Assembly: GCA_023052935.1 (NCBI GenBank)
Contig: CM041297.1
Coordinates: forward strand, 105,329,563-105,393,562
DNA from: Piezodorus guildinii
Taxonomy: Eukaryota > Arthropoda > Insecta > Hemiptera > Pentatomidae
DNA length: 64,000 bases
Reading direction: 5' to 3'
The translations under genes were made by a program, and so were the position numbers. The notes under the pieces were generated by a model. The model was given only the letters and a program-made list of their open reading frames with translations, was not told the DNA's origin and ran no database searches. This document shows positions 1 through 11,346 of this stretch, piece by piece; position 1 is the stretch's first letter; every line of letters begins with the position of its first letter.

Positions 1-740
1 GCCTTCAGTAAGGTACAGAAAAATATAAGATGTGAACAGGGTACGGTGGCAATACGAAATTTCCAAAATATCTCTAATGAAAAATTACAAACAACATATG
101 TTAATACCTTTGCGTTCTTATAAAAACTTTCTATTAACTTTTCTTAAATGTTGCTCTTACCAACGGTACATTATACATCTATATTACAACTTCTGATTTA
201 GGAATAATTTTTTGTTGATTCGATAACATAAAATTTAATATTCTCTTCCAAATAAAAAGTTAATGCAGTTTATTTAACTTATAAATCTTCAAGAAAGAAT
301 TCCTTAAATTATAGTGAAAACTGTATCAAAATCCGTTGCTGTGTTTTAACGGAGTTCGCAAAAACAAAGATTCGCTGTATCATTCTGTACATAGAGAAAT
401 TTATATGATCAGTCTTTATTAAAATAAAACTTTTCAAAAGCTTATATATATAACATACACACACACACACATTTTTATTTTTCCTTTTAATGCTTAAACC
501 AAGTCAGCTTCTGTTTTAGGTAGAACGCATTTTCGCAAGGTTTTCTTAATATGTTATTCATCACGATTAACAAGAGAATCAGAATATTAAACATTTTTAT
601 ATGATTTATTGGCGATATTAATTTCCTTATTGCTGTTTATTACATTTCCTGGTTAAATCAAAAAGCAGAGGGCTTATTAGCTCAGAGTTAATCAATTTGA
701 AAATCTCATAATTTATGATTGAAGCCTTTATCCGTTATTT
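1..740. other. AT-rich non-coding flank
   Basis: No gene is visible. A short (AC)n run lies at about 456-471. The stretch at about 150-200 (an 'acggtacattatacatcta' phrase) resembles the Helitron-family interior seen near 11.6, 30.5 and 37.4 kb, so part of it is probably an old Helitron fragment. Confidence 0.5.
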
Positions 741-751
741 AATAACGAAAC
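741..751. repeat. Target-site duplication, left copy (Jockey A)
   Basis: AATAACGAAAC occurs here and again at 3475-3485 directly after the poly(A) tail. The pair brackets the LINE and fixes its insertion boundaries. Confidence 0.9.
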
Positions 752-2977
752 ACAAATACTCGTAGACGGACATTGCAGGCTGCACTCAACTCCCGACGCC
801 TTAATCTCCTACCTCCCAATTCCCCTACCTACTGGCCAACAGATCCTAACCGTAATCCAGACATCCTTGACTTCTTCATCCACAGCGGATTAGGCTCCCT
901 GAACTATTCCGTAACTCGCCTTGATGAACTATCCTCTGACCATAGTCCACTGATCCTAAATGTATCCTTAACACCTATTCCTAAACCTGTCCCACCGTCA
1001 TTCATCAGAGGCCCTATCAACTGGAACCTCTTCCGCGAAATCCTCACCAATGATATTGACCTCAAAGTGACTCTCAAAACCCAAACTGACCTTGACAATG
1101 CCGTCTATTCCTTTACAACCTCGATTCAACAAGCCGCCTGGACTGCCTCCTTTCCCAAGCACTCCCAAATAAATCCTTACAAAAACCATTTACCACAACA
1201 CCTCCTAGACCTAATCCACACTAAACGCCGAGCCAGAGCATTATGGCAACGCACCCGTCACCCATCAGATCGCCACTCCTATAACTTTTATTGTAGACAA
1301 TTAAAGCGGGAGTTGGCGATCTTCCGTTCCCAATCCTACAATTCCTACCTCTCCTCTCTCTCGACTCGTGACAATTCCTTGTGGAATGTCACGAAGAGAA
1401 TTCTTAAATCCCCCCTGATATCCCATCCTCTCCGGCGTAGTGATAATTCCTGGGCTGCTTCTGACAAAGATAGGGCCCAGGAATTCGCACTACACCTTTC
1501 CAAGGTATTCACTCCTCATTCTGATCTCAATCCAACCCATACCGCAATAGTTGAAGAGTTCCTTACGTCACCGATACCAATGTCCTTACCACCTAAAGCA
1601 ATCAATCCCTCTGAGGTAAAATATCTTCTTAAAAAGCTTCCTTTCCGTAAATCTCCTGGATACGATCTCCTTACTCCTCAAATCCTAAGACAACTTCCAT
1701 CTAAAGCCATTACATTCCTTACATATATCTATAACTGTATCCTACGCACTACCTATTTCCCTCTGTTGTGGAAACACTCGACTATCATCCTTTTCCTAAA
1801 ACCAGGCAAACCCTCCAACTGTACGTCATCCTACAGACCTATTAGCCTTCTTCCGATCCTCTCCAAAATCTTCGAAAAACTCCTATTAAAACGAATCCTA
1901 GCCAAATTTCATAATTTTCCTCCACACCAGTTTGGATTCCGTCCTCAACATTCCACGGTTCAGCAAGGACTCCGAGTTGTAGACCACATTTCCTCCGCCC
2001 TTGAGTGCAAGGAGTATTGTTCGGGTGCCTTTCTGGACATAGCTCAAGCTTTTGACCGGGTATGGCACCCGGGACTGCTCTTTAAGCTCAAAACCCATTT
2101 ACCTCAATCTTTATACCTAATCCTCCGATCCTATTTATCAAACCGCTCCTTCCGAGTTCGTTGTGGTTCCGAATTTTCCAAACATTATTCTGTTGAGGCC
2201 GGTGTTCCTCAAGGCAGCGTCTTAGGACCCGTCCTCTACATGCTCTACACCGCCGATATCCCTACCGATCCCAAAACCTTTCTGGCAACATTTGCTGATG
2301 ACACAGCCATTTTATCATCCGATTCCGATCCTGAAGTAGCATCGCTAAATCTCCAAAGGCACCTTTCCCTTGTCGAAGACTGGTGTAAGGCTTGGCGAAT
2401 TAAGGTGAACGAAAGCAAATGCACACACGTTACTTTCACCCTTCGACGTAAATCCTGTCCAACAGTTAAATTCAATTCCATACCGCTTCCTTCCTCAGAC
2501 ACAGTCCGGTACCTTGGCTTTTTACTAGACAAAAGACTGACGTGGAACCCACATACAAGACTTAAAAGGATAGAACTCAACCGCAGATTCGGCCGGTTAT
2601 ACAAACTACTGGACAGAAAATCTCATCTTACAGTCGACAACAAATTACTAATATATAAGACAGTACTGAAACCTATATGGGCCTACGGACTTGAACTATG
2701 GGGGACAACTAAACATTCTAACATCAAACGTATCCAATCCTTCCAATCCAAAGTCCTTCGAACAATAGTTAATGCTCCTTATTACGTTACCAACTGTACC
2801 CTACACCACGACCTTAATATTCCATTTATTTTAGACCTGGTACCATCCAAATTTTCCAAATTCCATCAGAACCTTCTTCATCACCCTAATCCTCTTGCTC
2901 AATCGCTCTCCAGCTCCACCCATCCCTACAATCCTCCTCGAAGATTGAAACGGCAGTGGCCCCGCGACGTTTTGTAA
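752..2977 (+). CDS. LINE ORF2 fragment: endonuclease C-terminus plus reverse transcriptase
   Basis: The open frame enters from the 5' junction with no start codon (first residues TNTRRRTLQAALNSRR, the end of an APE-type endonuclease GDFNAKH...N.RG block). Counting from the TTG at 773, SDH of the endonuclease is at residues 55-57. RT blocks follow: YRPISLLP near 354, FGFRPQHSTVQQ near 388, the LDIAQAFDRVWHP motif A near 421, AGVPQGSVLGP near 476 and catalytic FADD at 507-510. The C-terminus ends PPRRLKRQWPRD. Function in the family: nicking target DNA and copying element RNA at the nick. Most of the endonuclease and all of ORF1 are missing, so this copy cannot be autonomous. The Jockey clade is assigned by motif resemblance. 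Confidence 0.92.
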   Translation, partial: TNTRRRTLQAALNSRRLNLLPPNSPTYWPTDPNRNPDILDFFIHSGLGSLNYSVTRLDELSSDHSPLILNVSLTPIPKPVPPSFIRGPINWNLFREILTNDIDLKVTLKTQTDLDNAVYSFTTSIQQAAWTASFPKHSQINPYKNHLPQHLLDLIHTKRRARALWQRTRHPSDRHSYNFYCRQLKRELAIFRSQSYNSYLSSLSTRDNSLWNVTKRILKSPLISHPLRRSDNSWAASDKDRAQEFALHLSKVFTPHSDLNPTHTAIVEEFLTSPIPMSLPPKAINPSEVKYLLKKLPFRKSPGYDLLTPQILRQLPSKAITFLTYIYNCILRTTYFPLLWKHSTIILFLKPGKPSNCTSSYRPISLLPILSKIFEKLLLKRILAKFHNFPPHQFGFRPQHSTVQQGLRVVDHISSALECKEYCSGAFLDIAQAFDRVWHPGLLFKLKTHLPQSLYLILRSYLSNRSFRVRCGSEFSKHYSVEAGVPQGSVLGPVLYMLYTADIPTDPKTFLATFADDTAILSSDSDPEVASLNLQRHLSLVEDWCKAWRIKVNESKCTHVTFTLRRKSCPTVKFNSIPLPSSDTVRYLGFLLDKRLTWNPHTRLKRIELNRRFGRLYKLLDRKSHLTVDNKLLIYKTVLKPIWAYGLELWGTTKHSNIKRIQSFQSKVLRTIVNAPYYVTNCTLHHDLNIPFILDLVPSKFSKFHQNLLHHPNPLAQSLSSSTHPYNPPRRLKRQWPRDVL

Positions 2978-3437
2978 ACTTTTATTCTGGAGTTCTGACA
3001 CTGGTCAGATCCTCCACTCATGTACTGTATGTTTGTGGCTATTCCGCCCTAGCTTGGCCTCCACTGGCTTACACCAGTGAAGCGCCGGGTGAGAGGCGCT
3101 GGGATCTCTTGGATTCGGCTTCTCCCCCCACTTGTGGAGGGAGCAGCGGAGTCTAGGGTCCCTTTAGCAGATTGTATATAGTTAAGTTTGCTTGTATGAT
3201 TTTTGTTTATTTCCCAACTTGTATTTATCTCTACTACAGGTTGTTGTTTTTGATTTGTTTGTTGTTGTTTTGCTTTTTTGTTTTTTTTAATTGTTATTTT
3301 CTTGTATATATTCGAATTTATTTATTTCCGATTTTATGTAATTTGACTTTATTATCATTATTCTGTATATATTGTATGAATGTGTACTACATCTCTATTA
3401 CTACTGTTCATTATGTAACAAACTGTAATATTTCTCA

Positions 3438-3474
<37 letters not shown>
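752..3474 (+). mobile_element. Jockey-type LINE, family A, 5'-truncated
   Basis: The element starts mid-endonuclease, carries the rest of ORF2, a ~460-bp 3' UTR and a run of about 37 A at 3440-3476, and is flanked by an 11-bp TSD. This is the standard product of target-primed reverse transcription with 5' truncation. The ORF has no stop or frameshift, so the insertion is young. The 3' UTR holds the phrase GAGAGGCGCTGGGA, also found in the relic at 6.5-7.1 kb. Further 3' ends of this family lie near 13.4, 32.2, 40.4 and 50.2 kb. Confidence 0.93.

Positions 3475-3476
<2 letters not shown>
2978..3476 (+). other. 3' UTR and poly(A) tail of Jockey A
   Basis: The untranslated tail ends with TCTCAATAAA followed by a long A run. 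A GC-richer block at about 3060-3160 precedes a very T-rich stretch. Both halves recur separately at other family A relics in the window. Confidence 0.85.
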
Positions 3477-3478
<2 letters not shown>

Positions 3479-3485
3479 ACGAAAC
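3475..3485. repeat. Target-site duplication, right copy (Jockey A)
   Basis: AATAACGAAAC, identical to 741-751; it begins inside the end of the A run. Confidence 0.9.
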
Positions 3486-3971
3486 CTCTTAGCTAATTAT
3501 TAAATATCCTCGACTAGGCGAGGTTATCTACCCGTATAAACACCAAAATGGAAATCGTTACGAAAAGAACTGACTCCTGAGGAATATTTTATGAGTTCCA
3601 ATTACCCGGACGCGGTCCTTCAAAGGTAATTATGATCATCTAGGGAAAAGTTATTCAGGACTTGGGTCGGAACCCTACTATTTGTCGCGTAAATATTTAA
3701 ATCGCAAGTTAGAGATACTATTATACAATCCAGGTTCGGAAATAATATATAAGATGGTAGTTGGGAGATTTAGGTCATGGTTAGTGTATTTGATTTATTT
3801 ATGATCTTTAAAAAGCAATTGTAAGTTACACCTCGATGATTTGCGTGATTGTAACAAGTTTATTCTATTTTTAAAAGGTATTTAATTACTGATACGCCTT
3901 TCATACGTAAGTTACTCTGTTAATACTGTAATGTATTGAGGATACTGAGGAGAGTTCATAATTAAATAATT

Positions 3972-4700
3972 TTATATTAAACAATTAATGATAACGAACC
4001 TTTGTCGGCAAAACATCAAAAGGTGTTTACCTAGCCCCCTAGATTTCCCATCGGTATGGGCCCCCCAGCGGTACCAGAAACCTCTGGAAGTTTCCCCCCA
4101 GCGGCGGCCAACAAGAATATTAAGATTGGTGAAAAGATAAGAATAATAGTACAAAGGCTATACCGCCAGCCGGGGCACTTCTCATCTCGGCCCACCCGAG
4201 GTGACAAGAATGAGAGAAAAGAACCGGAGAGTTAGTCAAGTTTTATCCTCAGGAACAGTGAGTCGGGTTCCATCTACAAGAAGAGGAGGTGGCCGTCGGG
4301 GTTCTGAGAGCAGCTGGAGGATGATGCCAAGAAAGAGGACCTAAGACTGATTTCACTTTCGCCAGCCGGTTAAGTGTTTCAAAGGTATATTGCTATTTGT
4401 AATATTGTATGGCAAAGGTAGTAGAGAAAATGTCCCTCAGTATTCTCAATCAGAGTTTTAGGCAATATGTGAATATAATGATATGTGTAAACTAATAATT
4501 ATAGTAATGTATTAATTGAATCTTGTTTACTTTAATCTTACCCTGCATGCCACCTATAGGATTGGTAAACACGATACCTTTGGAAAGGAGATCCATGGTA
4601 TCATTAAATATAGTTTATATATTGACTAAATATAGTAAGTAAGCTATTTTTTGAAGCTACCGTTGCCTTATAAAAGCAGTCGGTCAAAAACATAGTAATA
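3972..4700 (-). repeat. Unclassified dispersed repeat E, minus copy
   Basis: Read on the minus strand this matches 35035-35770: both open with '(G/A)CTATGTTTTTGACCG', then share GGTGGCATGCAGGG, TTTGCCATACAATATTAC, TCATCCTCCAGCTGCTCTC and a closing TTTTGCCGACAAAGG. Copies are well diverged. No terminal inverted repeat and no convincing ORF are seen. The plus copy ends in CTGTAAATCTCAATAAAA, so a retroposed origin is likely. Confidence 0.6.
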
Positions 4701-5039
4701 CTCAATTATGGATCTTCGGCTAAAGCGTAAAAAATCGACACACATAACGCTTACTCTTCTGAAACATATTCTCGAAATGATACCGACATCCCCCATGTCC
4801 ACAGACTCTTTGACACAGTTTCGTAGATTTACCTTTATTAAACAGATAGTATGGGACCTACTTGTTAAAATACAATAGAAATATAAAGAAAACCTAAATC
4901 CAATCCCTTTACCTACATTTGTTCCTTATTATCAACCCTGAAGCTGAAATATATGCCAAAACAATGCAAATTATCATTTAATTGAAATAACTACAACTAC
5001 GTTTTATCTTTATTCTCATAAGTTGAAAACCTGTGTTTA

Positions 5040-5340
5040 AAGGTGCGATTTTATTAATTTTTAATGTAATCAAAAACGCTAAAGATTATTACACAATGGT
5101 TTATTGATTTCAAATAACTATATCAAGGTCTATTTGTTTATATAGCTGTCAATAGACAAGCAGCTTAAGTTAAAAGCAATTAATAATCCGATGAAAAATG
5201 GCCTAAAATGGTCTATCACCACTGCTCATTTCAAAACGCAATATTTCTGCTATTCGTGAACCTTTATCAATGATTCTTTTTTCATTTTTTAGGAAATTTA
5301 ATTCACTATGACATGGCACTAAGGTCGAAAATGGTATATA
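5040..5340 (+). repeat. Unclassified repeat, first of two direct copies
   Basis: It shares a collinear run with 6240-6440 (GATTATTACA, AACTATAT, ACTGTC-like AGACAA, ATGGTCTATCACC against ATGGTCAATCACC). Related pieces occur near 16.27 and 40.9 kb in inverse orientation (TGTGTAATAATTTGCAGC). No coding content is seen. Confidence 0.45.
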
Positions 5341-6239
5341 TTAGTTTATTAGGGAAAACGCAATTTATTTTTTATTCAGATTCTACGTATTTGAAAGATA
5401 AACCCTCAAATTTTGAGTGGTTTTTTTTTTTTTTTAATTTGTTTGGTAGAGTACTAAAGTTCATTATGGAAAATAATAAACTAAAATTATTAATTTCAAG
5501 AAAGTTTGAATAAAATTATTATAAAACGTATAACAAAGAAGATTAAAAATATAAATATTTAAACCCCAATTTACATGACCTTTTAAAACTGATTTAAAAA
5601 AATAAAAGACGCTTGAAAAGTTTTTATCCCTTCTATCTCTCAGGAAATGTTTTCTTTTTTGTCGTACACTGTTTTTATACACACATATTAATAATGCTAC
5701 AACCAGAGCATGTATATTCTTCTATATGTTATTCCATATTATATTTTATTGTATATTCTATGTATATAATTTATGTTCACAAAAAGTGTCCAAAGAAAAT
5801 TTCAACCTCTAATAATTATGTAAATACATATAGGAATTCACATTTTACTGTTATTGTATTTATATATATTTTCATAACAGGGGCAAAATATTCAAAATGC
5901 TTATTTTCACAAAAAAAAATTACGTTACGGAAATTATTGAAATTCAAAATCTATTTAAGTTTTAATTGACAATTTAGGAATTAATGCTGTAACTTTTATG
6001 TTTGGTTGCTTATTATAATGTGACACTTTACCATTGACTATTTGTATAACGAAAGCTGTTAATTATAAAAATCAAATTTAAATATTTATAAACTGCTGCA
6101 ATATTTGAAATAATCCCTTGGCATTATTATTTTGTTGCAGAGTTTTACGGACCTTTGAGCCGTACTGATTATATGTAAATTGTTATTTTCATTTTATTTA
6201 TTTATTTTGCGCACCGAATTCAAGAATCAAGAAGGAAGT
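5341..6239. other. AT-rich spacer
   Basis: A piece of dispersed repeat D (TTCTACGTATTTGAAAG...CCCTCAAATTTTGAG) lies at about 5375-5425, followed by a T run. The open frames here are low-complexity, Phe/Tyr/Ile-rich translations of AT-rich DNA and are not considered genes. Confidence 0.4.
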
Positions 6240-6440
6240 AAAACCGCTGCAAATTATTACAGAACTCTTTGTTATTTCCAAGTAACTATATTAGGGTATA
6301 ACAGTTTAAATAACTGTCTACAGACAATTAATAAATATTAAAAGCGATAAATCAAACGAAAATGGTCAATCACCATTTCTAATATATGAAAGCAATACCT
6401 CATCTATTTCTTGAACGATTTCAATGATTATATTATTTTT
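6240..6440 (+). repeat. Unclassified repeat, second direct copy
   Basis: Homologous to 5040-5340 in the same orientation, about 1.2 kb away and considerably diverged. It ends at a T/G run (about 6435-6460). Confidence 0.45.
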
Positions 6441-6519
6441 TTTTTTGGGGGGGGGAGGAGGACTTTGATTCTTTATTGAATAGCCTCTCTTCAGAACAGA
6501 GAGCTATATTTTTATATCA

Positions 6520-6843
6520 CAATCCCTATCTAGTACCAACCATCCTTACAACCCTCCTTGTAGGCAATGACCAACTTCTCCACTCATGCCTGAGAGTGGC
6601 TCTAGCGACCTCACTCAGTCTCCACTGACTAGACTGGTGACGCGGCTGACTGAGAGGCGCTGGGAACTCATGGTGTTGTGCCACTCCATCCACTTCTGGG
6701 TGTAGGGGTTCGATTCGAAGTTCCCAGGGGCAGGATGTAAATAATGTATATAGGTATGAATGTGGCCAAGATTTTATTTACTTTATATTTTATTTTTATT
6801 TTCATTTGTTAGTTAAGTTAACTTATCTTATTTCATCTTATGT

Positions 6844-6887
<44 letters not shown>

Positions 6888-7137
6888 AATATATATATAT
6901 ATATTTTTTTTTTATATTTATTTCTGCATTATTATTATTACTTTTTTTATTTTTTATTTATTTATTTCTGCATTATTATTATTATTACTTTTTTATTTCA
7001 TTTATTATTGTTATGTCTGTTTTGTTTTGTTTTTTACTCTGTACATATGGTATGAATGACTTCTTTTAGCCCTAATACTTATTGCCCAAGATAGTGGCAG
7101 ATTGTATTATTTCCCAATAAAGCAATATTATTAGAAA
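6520..7137 (+). mobile_element. Jockey family A relic: 3' UTR only
   Basis: The segment matches the end of the ORF and 3' UTR of the 0.75-kb element: ACCATCCTTACAACCCTCC, CTCCACTCATG, GACTGAGAGGCGCTGGGA, and a terminal AGATTGTATTATTTCCCAATAAA. It is expanded by a TA microsatellite. It is a 5'-truncated dead copy with no ORF. Confidence 0.65.
6846..6905. repeat. (TA)n microsatellite
   Basis: Nearly pure TA run with one AATAAA interruption, lying inside the Jockey A 3' UTR relic. Confidence 0.95.
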
Positions 7138-7139
7138 AA

Positions 7140-7914
7140 ATAAAATATTTTTATATAATTTGTTATTCATATATATAAATAGCGGAGAGACGGGTTTTAT
7201 TAAAATTCATTTTTCGGTTTCCTAGAAATGCAATCCTCAATTTTTGATGGGAATATTTTTTTTTTTTTTTTTTTTTTTTTTGTGTATAACAAATTTTTAT
7301 TACTGAAAATAATAAACCAAAAATTAAAACATGCTAAAAAAGTTTTTTTAACTCCTTAAAAGAATATAACTTAGCAATATTAGAAAATATTTTCTGTCTC
7401 CATTCAAACAATTTAGTGAATCTATTAATTTTTTTAGCTTCTATCCTGTCCTTCCAGACACGTAGTACATAATATCTCCAGAGAAAAAAACAAAATAAGA
7501 AGTTGTCCCGGATCTATGAACAAAGACCCCTCAGAGACCGACAGGAAGGCCCTTATTAATATGACGGCTTCACTGAAACAGCGGAAAAATAAACTAAAAC
7601 TAATGGCCCTTTATTGGCTTCCTTAGGACAGCTACTGGGCCAGGTCCTTAACAGCAGCATATCATTTTATTTCTCTAGGCGCTTCCTGTCTCATCTTGTA
7701 TTCAGGTGATGATTCGGAGCTAGAGGAAGTTTGGGTTTACGTGACTCATTTTGGCGCCACGTCTTCTCTCTATAAATTAATCAGAGAACTTTAACAAATT
7801 ATGATTCATGCACTTAACCATGTGAGGTGAAACTATTTTGGCTACTATATACAGTAAAAGATAGTGATATTCTAATGATTATTTTCGCCAATATTCTGAA
7901 ACAATTATTAAAGT
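7140..7914. other. Non-coding spacer with repeat D fragment
   Basis: About 7185-7300 carries the 'TTTCCTAGAAATGCAATCCTCAATTTTTGA' type phrase of repeat D and a long T run (7257-7281). The rest (7490-7800) has slightly higher GC but no supported gene. Confidence 0.4.
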
Positions 7915-7916
7915 TG

Positions 7917-8220
7917 GGGTCACCTGGGTGGTGTAGAAGGGTTGGTACAAGGGTGGTGTAGTAGCGTAACAGATGACTAAGCCCAAGGTTGCGAGTTCAA
8001 ACCTGACAGACGATCCTATCATTTTAATGGAAGAAAAAATCCTTAGTTATGCCATTCTTTGGAGGGAACGTAAAAGGTGGTCCCGAATATTTGTGATGTT
8101 ATATACTCGTTAAAGACCTTTATCATAATTAAATATAGATAGGCTAGATTTATGGCTCCCACTGTAGCATCGTCCGATAGCTCATAGTAGCATGAAGTGA
8201 CGTCAAACGGATAATGAAAC
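7917..8220 (+). mobile_element. tRNA-derived SINE, family 1 (plus copy)
   Basis: The 5' region carries pol III promoter-like blocks: an A-box-like GGTGGTGTAGTAGCG and a B-box-like GCGAGTTCAAACCT. The body contains TTAGTTATGCC, GGAGGGAACGTAAAAGGTGG, ACTCGTTAAAGACC and CTCCCACTGTAGCATCGTCCG, and the 3' end is AGTGACGTCAAACGGATAATGAAAC. Nine further copies or fragments are in this window, mostly inverted. The head region appears partly duplicated here. Confidence 0.75.
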
Positions 8221-8799
8221 AAACAATTATTAAATTATACTGTTTTTAGTGTTTATGATTTAGGTCGCTGTTATCGAAGGTTTAAAAGTAAAGTACATTG
8301 CAATTTAGCATTTCTTGAAAAGCTGAAAATATATCATAAAACATTTAATTCTGAAATATAATTAGTAATATATGTAAAATATACCTTTGGAAATTGCAAG
8401 ATTTTAGAAAAGTTTATGTGCAATATAAGAAATCGTGGAAGTTAATATGAAGTGGTTGAATGCTCATACTCTTATGCACAAATGTTATTGGGAAAGAGGG
8501 AGGGAGGTTTTCATAGATAAATGTGGCCACCGTCGTACATGATCGTGCAAGTTATATTCTAGCATTTAGTATGCATTCTAGTATGTATTTTAGAAACAAT
8601 ATTACGTACCGAATCGTACCTAGTTGGTAACATAAATGGTAAGTTGTTATTAACTTATAAAGTTACTTGTTTCAAATTTTATATTAAAATTATTTCATTA
8701 AAACTGATGTTTCAATGAAAACCTAATTTAACTTTTAAGATAATAAAAAAATATTTCATTTGAAATATAAAGTCATCATAAACATATATTGCATTCAAG

Positions 8800-9091
8800 T
8801 TTTATTTATATGAAAAAATTACATTTTCTATTATCTAAGCTGCAATTAAAAAAAAACAAAAAAAAACGAATAAACTGAACCAATTTTGATTTATGGTTTT
8901 CATTCCTGCCGATAATTAAATATAATAATCAATAGGCGTAATACACATATTTTCTTGCTAATTTTACTTTCCGTTTTGATGATTAAAACTCCCAAAGCTA
9001 AACGCTAAATCGGTCAAACAGAGCTTTTTTTTAAACATAAATGACCCCTCGTTCAAATTGAACCTGAACGAAGCAGGGGCAGGTCTTCTAG
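8800..9091 (+). mobile_element. Helitron-like 3' portion
   Basis: Aligns with the 3' half of the element at 11347-12003 (GATAATTAAATA..., CTAAATCGGTCAAACAGAG). It ends GGTCTTCTAG followed by T, i.e. a CTRR-type Helitron 3' terminus before T. A hairpin CGTTCA...TGAACG (about 9052-9070) lies just inside the end, as expected. The 5' terminus is not identified. Confidence 0.5.
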
Positions 9092-10048
9092 TTTTAATTA
9101 ATTTTGGTAATTAATTTAACATATTACATGGCTGTTCGTATTAAATAAAGCAGAGCTTCGTGAAGCCAGAACTAACCTCCCGTTGCTTTATCAGCCACCC
9201 TGAAGCTATACAACAGCTTTGAAATCGATGAGGTGTGAATAAACAGTGTGCATTGTTTGGGTATCAAAAGAAGACAGTTACGATGTGATGAAAACCAGCT
9301 TGTGATGTAATACTCGGCAAATGTAAATTAAATACTTTGGAATAAAATTTCTAAGACTTTCATATTGCATGGAATTGAAATTCCGAAATTATTATTCTTT
9401 TAATAAAATATATAAATAAATAAATAAACTTTATTCACATATTTACATTTTGACAAAATGTTAACAATGATTTTGGATGAGTCATCCTTACAATCACAAA
9501 ATATTTTTGTTTTTTTGTGATTATAGTACATTAGGTTATATTGCGATTGTAGGAAAAATTATACAAAAAACCTACGCATAAAAACTACACATAAAATAAT
9601 TGAGAATACATAAAATACATTATATGATTGAAAATTATAAAATTTAGAAATTTATAACATAAGAAAGTAAGTTAATTTAATAATACATGTTTTGTTCTTT
9701 TATGGGTATATCGTTTTAGGGAAAATTTAATGTAATTACCGATTTCTTTTATTAATGGGTTTTTAGAGATTGGAGTTTTACTTAAGTAAGAAGCTGTTTG
9801 TGAATGGACTAGTTGTTTGAATAATAAAATATGTTTTAATACTCCAGCTGTTCATTTGGTTCAGATTTCTCCTTATCGACAAAAATGGTTATTGATCTTT
9901 TCACCATTACTCTAAATAAGTAAGAGATGCCATTCAATACGTCTACTATTGATTTGAAAATGTTAGTAACTTTATTTAGTTATTTATAATATCTCATGGG
10001 AAGCAGAACCGGGGATCACCTGTAGTGTTCTATGCCCAAGCCTGACAG
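9092..10048. other. Non-coding spacer with a LINE-like tail
   Basis: At about 9407-9440 an (AAAT)n run followed by ACTTTATTCAC resembles the minus-strand 3' end of a retroelement (sense GAATAAAG plus short repeat tail). Nothing else is recognised. Confidence 0.35.
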
Positions 10049-10234
10049 TTGAATTTTGTGGTAGAAGAACAGGTGATAAGCCACGATAGTATAAAAGGTA
10101 ACCTTTATCCAAGACTTGGTTTACAGGAGATCCTAAAACTTGCATTTCCTTTGAAACCTCGAATTCGAAAGTTTTCCCGATCGCAATACATGCCCTTTTT
10201 TTATGAATTTTTATGTCATGGACACTATTTCAAT

Positions 10235-10615
10235 CAGAATGAAACCTATATCATATTAATGCCCATCAAATTTTACATCGATATATAGAGTTTAATCAAA
10301 ATCGATAAAGCTGTTTTTGAGAAAATCGTAAAAAGGTGCAAAATGCTTGGTATAAAGTGGCTCTTCTGGTTAGCCGATTTTGATGAAAAAGTGAATGTAA
10401 AATCTCGGGTGCATAGTCGTCTTAGATATGAAATTTCAGTTTCATAGGACTTGTTTTTGTCCTGGAGTTACCGCACACAGAACTTTTTGCGGAACTTGAT
10501 TATTTGGACTCAGGAGACCCTGAAACGTGTATTTCACTAGAAAACTGGAATTCGAAAATTTTCACAATCGCAATATTTTCTCTTACTATATATATATTTC
10601 ATATATAAGGTAAGT
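10235..10615 (+). repeat. Helitron-family internal segment (plus)
   Basis: Shares long collinear phrases with 50585-50990 in the opposite orientation: AAATTTTACATCGATAT, GAGTTTAATCAAAATCG, AAAAAGGTGCAAAATGC and TCTTCTGGTTAGC. The copy at 50.6-51.1 kb continues to a Helitron-like 5' end. Parts recur at 30.75 and 37.65 kb. Confidence 0.5.
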
Positions 10616-11087
10616 AAAAGTAAAAAAAAAAACTGTGATTAATTTTATAAGAAATAGATTATTACAATAGGTTTTTCGGAAAAAGAATTTGTTGTTCGGC
10701 CTATGGATAAAGTTAGGACTTGGTGGTGATATGGGACTTGTGGAAAAAGAGGGACGAAGAAGATGAGTCGTGGAGGATATGTGGATGTGAATAATGTGGA
10801 CGGGGACTGACACGGAAAGAGGTCCCGTGGACCAACTGACAGCCTGTCTCTCTCCTGGCTATGTGCCCGCTCCAACCGTCTCTTGCATTCCTCTGTCTCT
10901 TTTACAGCCCTGTATTTCTTCTTCAGAAATTATTATTTGTTATATGTTTATCATGATGAGAGGTATTTAGCAATTATTTATTACATAAATTTAAGTTATG
11001 AAGTTAATATTTCAGTTTTAATGTTAACGTGAAAACGTATCTTTATACCATGTCAACTTTGTCATATGACCATTCTAAGGTTTGGAC
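10616..11087. other. Non-coding spacer
   Basis: A GC-richer patch at 10740-10920 has short open frames on the minus strand but no recognisable domain or codon signal. Nothing is supported as a gene. Confidence 0.35.
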
Positions 11088-11152
11088 TCCCTCTACAGCA
11101 TCGTTCGATTAGCCTTAGCAGCATAAAGGGGCGTTAAATGAATAAACAAACA
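11088..11152 (+). mobile_element. SINE family 1, 3' fragment
   Basis: Contains GACTCCCTCTACAGCATCG, TTAGCC...AGCATAAAG and GGCGTTAAATGAATAAACAAAC, the 3' terminal ~65 bp of SINE 1. The tRNA-like head is absent. Confidence 0.6.
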
Positions 11153-11237
11153 AGGTCTGCGAGAAAAACTTTCAATTCTTTGTCATAAAATTCTTCAAAA
11201 CGTCTTTCAATATTTAAAGAAATTCGAATATAAAAAA

Positions 11238-11346
11238 ATATGTTGCTCGCAACACACCACTTTCACTTACCTTCGTTCTTAATATCAATTTAAGAATTTT
11301 CAAATACAGTTAGGAATGAAATATATAAGTAAATAAAACTAAAAAA
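11238..11346 (+). repeat. Extra Helitron-like 5' end in tandem
   Basis: GTTGCTCGCAACACACCACT...CACTTACC...AATTTAAGAATTTTCAAATACAGTTAG repeats the first ~100 bp of the adjacent element at 11347. A duplicated 5' end immediately upstream is a layout reported for Helitrons. Confidence 0.5.

Noticed and set aside
3172..3441. Membrane protein frame after Jockey ORF2
   Set aside because: Low-complexity translation of the T-rich 3' UTR immediately before the poly(A) tail.
6806..7069. Hydrophobic small protein (Ile/Tyr/Phe-rich frame)
   Set aside because: It is a translation of (TA)n and T-rich microsatellite in a LINE 3' UTR.
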